From an uncultured Clostridia bacterium (GTDB taxonomy: Bacteria > Bacillota > Clostridia > Christensenellales > Aristaeellaceae): 64,000 bases of DNA. A model generated the notes under the pieces. That model was not told where the DNA came from, searched no databases, and worked only from the letters and a program-made list of their open reading frames with translations. A program made the position numbers and the translations under genes. Below, one piece after another: positions 55,875 through 64,000 of this stretch. Location of the stretch: contig CAMKNZ010000001.1 in NCBI GenBank assembly GCA_946414315.1, positions 62,001-126,000 of the forward strand, written 5' to 3'. Position 1 is the first letter of the stretch, and each line of letters starts with the position of its first letter.

Positions 55875-56129
55875 GGTCGTTACTCCTCCCCGGGAAAGCC
55901 TCTGTATTCAGATGCCGTATTTTATCACCTGCATTCCCTCTCTGACAAGAACTCCTTTTCAGCTGACAGCCGAAAACAGTCCCTGATGCAGAAGAAATAC
56001 ATTCCTGCCGCTGTTTTCGGCCATCGGCCGTCTTCCGTCCGCAGGAATACGGATTTCCCGGCTGCTCCCGCCGAAAAGCAGTACAACAGAAAAAGACGGG
56101 CCGACCGGATCCGTCAGCCCATCTTCCTG

Positions 56130-57410
56130 TTACTGTTTTTCCTTTGGCATCTGGCAGGTTATGACCAGCCGGTTCTCTTCCATGGCGGCAGCGATCCTGC
56201 CGCCGTGTTTTTCCGCAATCGCTGCCGCGATCGCCAGGCCGATCCCGAATCCGCTCTTCTTTTCCTTGTTACGGGACGGGTCCACCCGGTAGAACCTGTT
56301 GAAAAGCTGCTCGCATTGCTGCTTTGTCAGCGGTTCCTCCACAGGATTGGACAGCTGGAGGATAATGTTCTTTCCTTCACCCCGGATCTCAGCGCGGATC
56401 GGGCCGGCGGAAGCATATTTGACCGCATTGTCGCACAGGGTCGATATCAGCCGCTGAATCGAAGCCCTGTCGCCGTTCATCTGCAGGTTCTTTTCTGCAA
56501 TGACCGTCATTTCAAGTCCGTTGTATTCAGCCATGGCGGCAAAAGGCTCAGCCGTTTCTTTCAGCAGTTCGCCCGGGTCAAGCGTTTCAAACTCCAGCGT
56601 CGGGCTCACCTCTTCCATGCGGGAGAGATAGACCAGTTCGTCTACCAGCCGCCGCATAGCCGCTGCCTGATTCCGGGTGGATCTGACCCATGGATTTCCT
56701 TCATTCTCCATCTCCAGCAATTCCATATTGGTGGAGATCACCGTCAGCGGCGTCTTCAGTTCATGGGACGCGTTGGTAATAAACTGCTTCTGCTGTTCCA
56801 TGTTCCGGATCGTCGGCTGGATGGCTCTGCGCGAAAACAGCATGACAAGCATCAGTGCCAGCAGGATACCCCCTGCACAGGCAATCGCGGAGATCAGGAT
56901 CAGGGTCCTGACCGTCGCCAGGCGGGTTTCGCAGTTCAGCACCATGACTTCCCTGTTTCCGTTCTGCCAGGTCGTGATCCGGAAGAGATAATCCTGCAGG
57001 AAGCCTTCCGTCCTCCCGTCCGCCACGATCTGACGAATGAGTTCCCGGGCTGTTTCCTCCTCCAGGTTTTCAATTCTTGCCAGCATCACACGTTCCACTT
57101 CACCGGTTTCAGACACCATCGCGGAAAACCAGTTGGATTCCGCCATCATGTTCCGGAAATGCCTGGAGGGTCTCGGAAATGGAGATTTACGGCCGTTTTC
57201 CGACTCAGACTGATCGTGGCGCTCTTCTTCAGACTCCGCAATCTTTTCCATTTCCGATTCATTTTCACCAAGCAGATTCAGCGTACCGAACAGTTCGTTC
57301 CGTACGCTGATCCAGTTGGCGATATTAACAATCGCCACCACCAGTATCATCGCCATCGTCAGGGAGATGACGGCGATGCGGATAAACCGCCTCTGCAGCT
57401 GCCTGATCAT
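56130..57410 (-). CDS. Sensor histidine kinase
   Basis: FITNASHELKTPLTVISTNMELLE H-box; GFGIGLAIAAAIAEKHGG. Confidence 0.95.
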   Translation of the reverse strand: MIRQLQRRFIRIAVISLTMAMILVVAIVNIANWISVRNELFGTLNLLGENESEMEKIAESEEERHDQSESENGRKSPFPRPSRHFRNMMAESNWFSAMVSETGEVERVMLARIENLEEETARELIRQIVADGRTEGFLQDYLFRITTWQNGNREVMVLNCETRLATVRTLILISAIACAGGILLALMLVMLFSRRAIQPTIRNMEQQKQFITNASHELKTPLTVISTNMELLEMENEGNPWVRSTRNQAAAMRRLVDELVYLSRMEEVSPTLEFETLDPGELLKETAEPFAAMAEYNGLEMTVIAEKNLQMNGDRASIQRLISTLCDNAVKYASAGPIRAEIRGEGKNIILQLSNPVEEPLTKQQCEQLFNRFYRVDPSRNKEKKSGFGIGLAIAAAIAEKHGGRIAAAMEENRLVITCQMPKEKQ

Positions 57411-58081
57411 TCTTGCTTCTCCAATGCATAGCCTGTTCCGCGGTAAACCCTGATCTCTGTGTCCGAACCAAGCTCGCTCAGTTTTTTCCGAAGTTGGGAG
57501 ATGTTGACCCAGACTACGTTGATCTCAGCTTCGGAGTCCCAGCCCCATACTCTGTCCATCAGCTGCTGGGCGGAAAAAAGATGCTTCGGGTTTTCCATGA
57601 AAAGCTCCGTCATCTGATACATCTTTCCCGTCAGCCGGACGCTTTGGGTCCCGCATCTCAGTTCGCAGCTGCCCTTGTCCAGCTGCAGGTCTTCCCAGGT
57701 GATTACATCCGGCACATAGGTCTCGCGCCGCCGCATCATTGCCCTGACCCGTGCCAGCAGTTCCTTGCCGTTGAAAGGTTTCGGCAGGTAGTCATCCGCC
57801 CCCGCGTCGAGTCCGGTTACCCGGTCTTCGATCGCGTCCCTTGCTGTCAGCAGCAGGCATGGCGTCGTAATTCCCTTGGAACGCATCTCCCTCAGGGTTT
57901 CCACGCCGTCCTTTTCCGGCATCATCCAGTCCAGGATCATGCCGTCATAGGATTCCGCTTCCGCATAAGCCAGCGCTTCCGCGCCGTCATGTACGGTATC
58001 TACCAGATATCCGGTCCGCTCCAGCAGCGTCTTCACCGCTATGGAAAGGTCCCGGTCATCCTCCGCAAACAGGATTTTCAT
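57407..58081 (-). CDS. OmpR-type response regulator
   Basis: ILFAEDDRDLSIAVK...MILDWMMPEKDG; winged-helix C-terminus. Confidence 0.95.
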   Translation of the reverse strand: MKILFAEDDRDLSIAVKTLLERTGYLVDTVHDGAEALAYAEAESYDGMILDWMMPEKDGVETLREMRSKGITTPCLLLTARDAIEDRVTGLDAGADDYLPKPFNGKELLARVRAMMRRRETYVPDVITWEDLQLDKGSCELRCGTQSVRLTGKMYQMTELFMENPKHLFSAQQLMDRVWGWDSEAEINVVWVNISQLRKKLSELGSDTEIRVYRGTGYALEKQE

Positions 58082-58083
58082 CT

Positions 58084-59172
58084 TTATTCACCCGGGTTCA
58101 TGGTAGCAGAATTCTCTTCGGATGTCACTACCACGGTCATGCCGAAATACACGTTTTCATCCGGCGTAAAATCGATCACCGCTTTATAGGTTACTTCCTC
58201 CGCGTCCTCTTCCGGCATTTCGGCGATGTATCTGACCGTTCCTTCATAGGTCCTGCTGTCATCCGACTCCAGCTCGATCGTTACCTTGTCGCCGGCTTTC
58301 AGGGACAGACGTTCATCAGCACCGACAGCCGCTTCCACCCGCATGCCGCTGATCGGGGCAATCTGGGCTGCCACATCGCCTTTGCTGACCGTTGCGCCGA
58401 CTTCCGCGGAAACGGACACGATCACACCTTCCTCAGCGGCGGCCACAGCCGTACCGGTCATTTCATATCCTTCAAAAGTGCCGCTCAGCGTCTCCATCAG
58501 CAGATCGCCGCGTTTCACCCGGTCGCCGTCCTTGACCGCGATACTGACGATCGCACCGGTCGCATTCACGGCTGTCGGATTGACGCGGGAAACAGAGCCG
58601 CGGCCCAGGCGTTGTTTTTCGCTGTACGCCTCGTCACGGTATACCGTGATAGAATCACCGGGAATGAAGTTCCCTTCAGTAATCAGCACCGTATAACTGG
58701 TTCCGTCGACTGCCGTGATGACACCCACACCCTTCCGGGTTGCGTCTGTCCGGCACACGACATAAACCGTTTCTCCCGTATGGACAAGCGTTGTCTCAAT
58801 GGAACTGTACGCCTTGGACGTGCTGGCACTGACAGTGTACAGTGCCGTGCCTTCAATATACAAATCCGCGCCGTACTGTTCCGTCACCGTTTCCGCGTCG
58901 TCACCGGCTTTGGCGAACACACCCGTTACCGTTCCGTCTCCGGAGGCGTAGGTCTTCTCTGTCCGGTAGCTGAACAGCGTGTCGCCTGCGGCAACATGCA
59001 TCCCTGCTTCCACAGCCACATTTTCCACCGTTCCGCCGATCGGCGCATATACCGGCACCGTAATCCCGGCTTCCACTGTTCCGTTCAGGCTCAGGGTTTC
59101 CGCCTGGGCGGCGCATGCGGCCAGCATCATCACCATCAGGATCATCGCAATTCGTTTCATTTTCATCTTCAT
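58084..59172 (-). CDS. Periplasmic adaptor-like (HlyD/lipoyl domain) protein
   Basis: N-terminal signal; VPVYAPIGGTVENVAVEAGMHVAAGDTLF lipoyl-like. Confidence 0.75.
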   Translation of the reverse strand: MKMKMKRIAMILMVMMLAACAAQAETLSLNGTVEAGITVPVYAPIGGTVENVAVEAGMHVAAGDTLFSYRTEKTYASGDGTVTGVFAKAGDDAETVTEQYGADLYIEGTALYTVSASTSKAYSSIETTLVHTGETVYVVCRTDATRKGVGVITAVDGTSYTVLITEGNFIPGDSITVYRDEAYSEKQRLGRGSVSRVNPTAVNATGAIVSIAVKDGDRVKRGDLLMETLSGTFEGYEMTGTAVAAAEEGVIVSVSAEVGATVSKGDVAAQIAPISGMRVEAAVGADERLSLKAGDKVTIELESDDSRTYEGTVRYIAEMPEEDAEEVTYKAVIDFTPDENVYFGMTVVVTSEENSATMNPGE

Positions 59173-59213
59173 TACCCTCCATAATGATCATTATGATTCA
59201 TTGTTCATTTTGT

Positions 59214-60425
59214 TTATACCGCACGCAGTGCGTCAATCGGATTCAGCTTGCTGGCTTTCCTGGCCGGTGCCCAGCCGAAAATAATGCCCACCGCCGCGGA
59301 GAATCCCACGCCCAAGAATACAGCGCCCATGTTCAGCACGAACCCGGTCCCAAGCAGCCGGCACAGTCCGAAGGACAGCGCCAGGCCAAATACAACGCCC
59401 AGCAGGCCGCCGATCATGGAGAGCAGGAAGCTTTCCAGCAGGAACTGCATCTGGATCTGTCCGGGCACTGCGCCAAGGGCTTTCTTCAGGCCGATTTCCG
59501 CCGTCCGCTCCGTCACGGTCGTCAGCATCATATTCATAATCCCGATACCGCCGACCAGCAGCGCAATGGAGGCAATGCCGGCCAGGAGCGAACTGAGCAT
59601 GGTGGTCATCGTATTCATGGTCTCTTCGATGCTCTCCATCGACGAGACCGTAAAGCAGTCTTCTTCAAAGTCAAACAGCACGTCCATGGCGTCCTCAATC
59701 TCCTCCTGCGCCGCGGAAGAATCCGCGCCCGCCTTCAGATAGACGGTAAAGGAGTTGATGTCGGTGGAGTTGTTCACCTTCATGGCCGTGGTATAGGGGA
59801 TCAGCACAGCCGGCGAGCCGCTGAAGATCGAGGCAATACCGCCGCCGCTGTCTTCTTCATACCGTCCGACGATCGTAAAGGGAAGTCCGGATACATACAG
59901 CGTCTCCCCGATGGGATTGACGCCCAGGAAAAACTCGTCAACAATCTCCTGGCTGATCACACAGACATAACTGCTGTTATCATCGTCAATAAAGTTCAGC
60001 GCCCTTCCCTGGATAATCATATCCTCGTTCAGGAAGAAATAATAAGCGTTCCTGCCGGATACGGAGATCCGCGACTGTACGTCGCTGCCGTAAGAAACAC
60101 GGCCGTTCAGGCTGACGCTCGGAACTACGCCGTCCACGTTTTCCAGAGCAGTAATCACTTCCAGGTCTTCCGGGGTTACCCCGCTCTTCAGGTCGCTGCC
60201 GGTCACGCTCACCGTCAGGGTACCTACACCCATGCTTGAGAAGGAGGAAGAGATCGTTCCGGATACGCCGGATACCGTCGAGATCAGGGTAATGACCGCC
60301 ATGACGCCGATCATGATGCCAAGCAGGGTCAGGAAGGATCGGACCTTGTTGCTCCGGATATTGTCCAGCGCCATGACTGTACTCTCGTGGATCATGATCA
60401 GCTTTTTCCGGATCGTTTCAAACAT
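59214..60425 (-). CDS. ABC transporter permease (MacB-like)
   Basis: [58 protein letters not shown]. Confidence 0.93.
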   Translation of the reverse strand: MFETIRKKLIMIHESTVMALDNIRSNKVRSFLTLLGIMIGVMAVITLISTVSGVSGTISSSFSSMGVGTLTVSVTGSDLKSGVTPEDLEVITALENVDGVVPSVSLNGRVSYGSDVQSRISVSGRNAYYFFLNEDMIIQGRALNFIDDDNSSYVCVISQEIVDEFFLGVNPIGETLYVSGLPFTIVGRYEEDSGGGIASIFSGSPAVLIPYTTAMKVNNSTDINSFTVYLKAGADSSAAQEEIEDAMDVLFDFEEDCFTVSSMESIEETMNTMTTMLSSLLAGIASIALLVGGIGIMNMMLTTVTERTAEIGLKKALGAVPGQIQMQFLLESFLLSMIGGLLGVVFGLALSFGLCRLLGTGFVLNMGAVFLGVGFSAAVGIIFGWAPARKASKLNPIDALRAV

Positions 60426-61116
60426 TCCGGATCACCTCCCCTTCGGAGATTTCTCCGTCAACGATATGTACGACCCGCCGCGCATTGGAGGCGATCTTCA
60501 TATCATGGGTGATCATGATCACCGTACGTTTTTCTTCGTTCAGTTCCCGGAACAGCTGCATAATCTGCGCACCGGTCTTCTGGTCCAGGGCGCCGGTGGG
60601 TTCGTCTGCCAGCAGGATAGAGGGATTCCCCACCATCGCCCGGGCGATGGCTACACGCTGCTGCTGTCCGCCGGACAGCTGGCTGGGCAGATGATCCATC
60701 CGGTCCTTGAGCCCGACCCGTTCCAGCATCGCTTCCGCCCGTTCCCGGCGTTCTTTCGGCCGGATCCCCGTGTAGATCAGGGGAAGTTCTACGTTTTTCA
60801 GTGCGGTCAGCCGGGGAAGCAGCTGGGAATTCTGGAAGATAAAACCGATTTCCCGGTTCCTCAGCTCCGCCAGTTCCTGCTCATCCAGGTCTTCCACCTC
60901 GCGGCCCCGCAGGGTATATTCGCCGGAAGTAGGCGTATCCAGGCAGCCGATAATGTTCATCAGGGTTGTTTTGCCGCTGCCGGACGGTCCCAGCACCGAA
61001 AGGTATTCCCCTTCCTCCAGGGTCAGGGAGACCTTCTTCAGGGCGTGGACGTTTTCCCCTTCCAGCGGATAGATCTTGTCAATCTCCCGCATCCGGAAGA
61101 ATACTTCATCTGCCAT
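60418..61116 (-). CDS. ABC transporter ATP-binding protein (MacB-like)
   Basis: [30 protein letters not shown]. Confidence 0.95.
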   Translation of the reverse strand: MADEVFFRMREIDKIYPLEGENVHALKKVSLTLEEGEYLSVLGPSGSGKTTLMNIIGCLDTPTSGEYTLRGREVEDLDEQELAELRNREIGFIFQNSQLLPRLTALKNVELPLIYTGIRPKERRERAEAMLERVGLKDRMDHLPSQLSGGQQQRVAIARAMVGNPSILLADEPTGALDQKTGAQIMQLFRELNEEKRTVIMITHDMKIASNARRVVHIVDGEISEGEVIRNV

Positions 61117-61118
61117 CG

Positions 61119-62261
61119 TCAGTTCCCCCGTGATCCGCCGCCCGGGAATCCGCTTCCGCCGCCATTACCGCCGTTTCCGCCCGGGGATCCGCCGCTGGGC
61201 ATATTGCTGAAGTCAGGCATATCTCCGAATTCCGACGTGCTGTTCCCGTTCCGGTTCTGCCAGTTCCGGTTGGAACGGTTCACCTGCCGGTTGGTAAACA
61301 GGCCGGAGAACAGCGCGGCCAGTCCGGTCACCTCTTCTTCCTTCTCTGCGATCTTATAGACCGTTTCACCGGGTTCGATGCCGTCTTTGATCTCCACATA
61401 GTTGCCGTTGCTCACGCCTACGATCACAGGAGATTCCACCATTTCGCCGTTTTCGTCTTCTTTGTAGACGTAGGCGGTATTGTCCCGCGCCGTGCTCAGG
61501 CCTTCCATTTTCATCACCGTCACGTTCTGTGCCTCTTCCAGCGGAACAATAACCGTTGCCTGCATACCTGGCCATATATTCTCCGTCTCAGAGGTGTCCA
61601 CATTGACCGTAGTCGTATAATAGGCAACATTGTTGCCGCTGTACGATACATGATCGATCTTGTCGATCACGGACTCAAACGTCGCTCCGGCCGAGGAAAC
61701 CGTCACACGGCAGCTCTGCCCTTCGCTGACCTGGCCGATGTTGCTCTCACCCACGCGGACAGACACCGTCATATGGTCAAAATCCGCCACGGTGATCAGA
61801 CTGGCTTCGGCTTTAACCTCGTCACCCTTTTCCACGTCGATGGAGCTGACGGTTCCGTCAAACTCCGCTTCGATCGTTTCGCCGCCGGAAAGGCGCATCA
61901 GCTTGTCGCCTTCCCTGACTTTATCGCCTTCGGCTACATAGATCTCCTTGACCTTGCAATCCGACGACGCAGTATAGTTTGCGCTGTTGATCAGCTGCAT
62001 GCTGCCGGTAAAGGACAGCGAATTGGAAATGCTGCCTGTTGTCGCCGTATAGGGATCATAAGTGATTTTGTATTCCGCCTTCAGCTTGCTGTAGATTGAC
62101 CAGACAGCCACGCCGACCACCAGAAGGATCACCAGCATCCAGATCAGCCGTTTTACGATCCTGCGTTTCCGGCCTTTCTTTTTCTTCTTTCCTTCCGTTT
62201 TTTCAGCCGTCACGGCTATTTCTTCCGTTTCGGCTGTTTTCTTTTCCAGCTTTTCCGCCAT
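61119..62261 (-). CDS. Efflux periplasmic adaptor (HlyD/MacA-like) with Gly/Asn-rich tail
   Basis: N-terminal TM; CKVKEIYVAEGDKVREGDKLMRL lipoyl; C-terminal NGNGG/GGGSG tail. Confidence 0.88.
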   Translation of the reverse strand: MAEKLEKKTAETEEIAVTAEKTEGKKKKKGRKRRIVKRLIWMLVILLVVGVAVWSIYSKLKAEYKITYDPYTATTGSISNSLSFTGSMQLINSANYTASSDCKVKEIYVAEGDKVREGDKLMRLSGGETIEAEFDGTVSSIDVEKGDEVKAEASLITVADFDHMTVSVRVGESNIGQVSEGQSCRVTVSSAGATFESVIDKIDHVSYSGNNVAYYTTTVNVDTSETENIWPGMQATVIVPLEEAQNVTVMKMEGLSTARDNTAYVYKEDENGEMVESPVIVGVSNGNYVEIKDGIEPGETVYKIAEKEEEVTGLAALFSGLFTNRQVNRSNRNWQNRNGNSTSEFGDMPDFSNMPSGGSPGGNGGNGGGSGFPGGGSRGN

Positions 62262-62361
62262 CTTTCAGTCATCCTTTCCTTGTGTACCTCTTTGACGGTA
62301 TCCATGATACAAAGCCAACTTAAAACGAAACTTAAAAAAACTGCAAAAAATCCCGGTTTCC

Positions 62362-62387
62362 TCATGGAAACCGGGAAATGGATGATT
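62362..62387 (-). terminator. gyrA terminator
   Basis: Minus strand TCCCGGTTTCC ATGA GGAAACCGGGA TTTTTTG. Confidence 0.75.
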
Positions 62388-62395
62388 CTTTCCTG

Positions 62396-64000
62396 TTACG
62401 GGATTTCTTCAGGTGCGGGGCTTTCCGTCTCCGGCGCGGATGCGCTTTCGACAGCTTCTGCGGCCGTTTCCGGTGCTTCCGCGGTCTCGGACGGCTGGAT
62501 GTCTTCCGGAACTTCTTCCTCTTCTTTTTCCGCCCTGCAGACGCCGACGACGGTGCTTCCCTCCGCCAGCCGCATAATCCGGACGCCCTGGGTTGCGCGG
62601 CCGCACAGGCGGACGTCCGCAGCCCTGGCCCGGATAATCGTGCCGTCATCGGTGATCAGCAGGATATCCTCGTCTTCATGCACAAACATCAGCGCAGCAA
62701 GATCGCCGGTCTTTTCCGTCAGCTGCATGGCCTTGATCCCCATGCCGCCGCGGCCCTGTTCACGGTATTCGTCCGGATCGGTCCGCTTGCCGTAGCCGCC
62801 GGTAGTGATCGCCAGCACGGTCGTCTCCGGTTCCACTGCGGCGATGTCGATCACTTCGTCGCCTTCCGCAATCCGCATGGAGCGGACGCCGATGGAGTTA
62901 CGGCCCACGTTGCGGACGTGCCGCTCGTTGAAGCGGATGCACTTGCCCTTCCGTGTGGAAACGAGCATTTCGTCGTCTCCGTTGCTCAGCCGTACGCCGA
63001 TCAGTTCGTCTTCCTCCTTCAGGGCAATGGCGATCAGGCCGTTCTTGCGCAGGTTGCGGAACTCTTCCAGTGCTGTCTTCTTGATCATACCCCTGCGGGT
63101 CGCCATAACCAGGTTGTGTTCCTGCTCCGTTTCCTTCGGCATGGGCAGCATCGTGGAGACCTTTTCCCCGCCGGCAATGTGCAGCAGGTTGATGATCGCC
63201 GTACCGCGGGCCTGGCGCCCGGCCTCGGGGATCTGGTAGCATTTCAGACTGTAGACCCGGCCGAGATTTGTGAAGAACATGATCTCCTGATGGGTGCTGA
63301 CCACGAACATCTGGGTCGTGTAGTCGGTATCCTTCACATTCATGCCGCTCACGCCGCGGCCGCCGCGGTGCTGCGCCCGGTAGACGGAGGAAGCGACCCG
63401 CTTCACATAGCCGTCGTGCGTCAGCGTAACCACCATGTTCTCTTCCTGGATCAGATCCTCGATATCGATATCGTCTTCCGCGATGGTCAGTTCACTGCGC
63501 CGTTCGTCTCCGAACTTGTCCCGGATCTCGCTGATCTCGGTTTTGATGACTTCCATCAGAAGATGCTCGTCCCCGAGGATCGCGGTCAGCCGTGCAATGG
63601 TTTTCTCCAGCTCCTGGTATTCCTCCTGGAGTTTCTCGCGTTCCAGGCCGGTCAGGCGGGCAAGACGCATGTCCAGGATTGCCTGGGCTTGTTTGTCGGA
63701 AAACTCAAAGCGGAGCATCAGGGCTTCCTTGGCGGTGTTGGTATCCTTGCTGGCCCGGATGATGGCGACGATCTCGTCGATATGATCCAGCGCTTTCAGC
63801 AGGCCTTCGACGATATGTGCCCTGGCCTGCGCCTTGTTCAGCTCAAACCGGGTCCGGCGGGTAACGACATCCTTCTGGTGCTCCAGATAGAAGTAGATCA
63901 TTTCCCGCAGGTTCAGCACCTGCGGCTTTCCGTCTACCAGCGCCAGCATATTCGCGCCGAAGTTTTCCTGCATGGGGGTATGCTTGTAGAGCATGTTCAG
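62396..64000 (-). CDS. gyrA: DNA gyrase subunit A, C-terminal part (5' end outside window)
   Basis: GyrA tower/coiled coil and C-terminal propeller; GyrA box-like AQHRGGRGVSG. Confidence 0.95.
   Translation of the reverse strand: MNMLYKHTPMQENFGANMLALVDGKPQVLNLREMIYFYLEHQKDVVTRRTRFELNKAQARAHIVEGLLKALDHIDEIVAIIRASKDTNTAKEALMLRFEFSDKQAQAILDMRLARLTGLEREKLQEEYQELEKTIARLTAILGDEHLLMEVIKTEISEIRDKFGDERRSELTIAEDDIDIEDLIQEENMVVTLTHDGYVKRVASSVYRAQHRGGRGVSGMNVKDTDYTTQMFVVSTHQEIMFFTNLGRVYSLKCYQIPEAGRQARGTAIINLLHIAGGEKVSTMLPMPKETEQEHNLVMATRRGMIKKTALEEFRNLRKNGLIAIALKEEDELIGVRLSNGDDEMLVSTRKGKCIRFNERHVRNVGRNSIGVRSMRIAEGDEVIDIAAVEPETTVLAITTGGYGKRTDPDEYREQGRGGMGIKAMQLTEKTGDLAALMFVHEDEDILLITDDGTIIRARAADVRLCGRATQGVRIMRLAEGSTVVGVCRAEKEEEEVPEDIQPSETAEAPETAAEAVESASAPETESPAPEEIP

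Overview
The window is bacterial chromosomal DNA of Clostridia/Firmicutes type, inferred from gene content and Shine-Dalgarno-rich starts. No supported phage, transposon, CRISPR array, rRNA or tRNA was seen. It carries about 57 protein-coding genes, most on the minus strand, ending in a partial gyrA. Main blocks: (i) 5-16 kb and 25-26 kb, many small modifying enzymes (SAM methyltransferases, GNATs, isochorismatase, kinase-like phosphotransferase, RsgA) plus an 815-aa GH51-like enzyme; (ii) 20.5-31.8 kb, a metal-homeostasis region (DtxR/MntR-type repressor, FtsX-type ABC transporter, ZIP transporter, ZinT-like secreted protein, degenerate DtxR paralogue, AraC, HMA chaperone, FeoB, two FeoA) linked by repeated GTTAG-N6-CTAAC palindromes; (iii) 31.9-33.7 kb, a DUF3842 / ECF S-component / P-loop kinase operon behind a consensus promoter and a long structured leader; (iv) 36-54 kb, carbohydrate genes (GH10, GH9, two GH43, GH5, ABC exporter pair, Fe-ADH) and a large TIR-TM-coiled-coil-propeller protein; (v) 54-62 kb, aromatic amino-acid genes and a TCS/ABC/two-adaptor efflux locus. 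The most novel signals are: two monocistronic microgenes (about 185-nt transcripts with their own promoter, SD and terminator) encoding 30-33 aa peptides that share an F-x3-HPKS motif; the structured DUF3842 leader; an orphan promoter-terminator ncRNA unit at 18.8-19.0 kb; and a DtxR paralogue that has lost all recognisable metal ligands next to predicted DtxR boxes. All family calls are from reading the sequence; no database search or folding was run.
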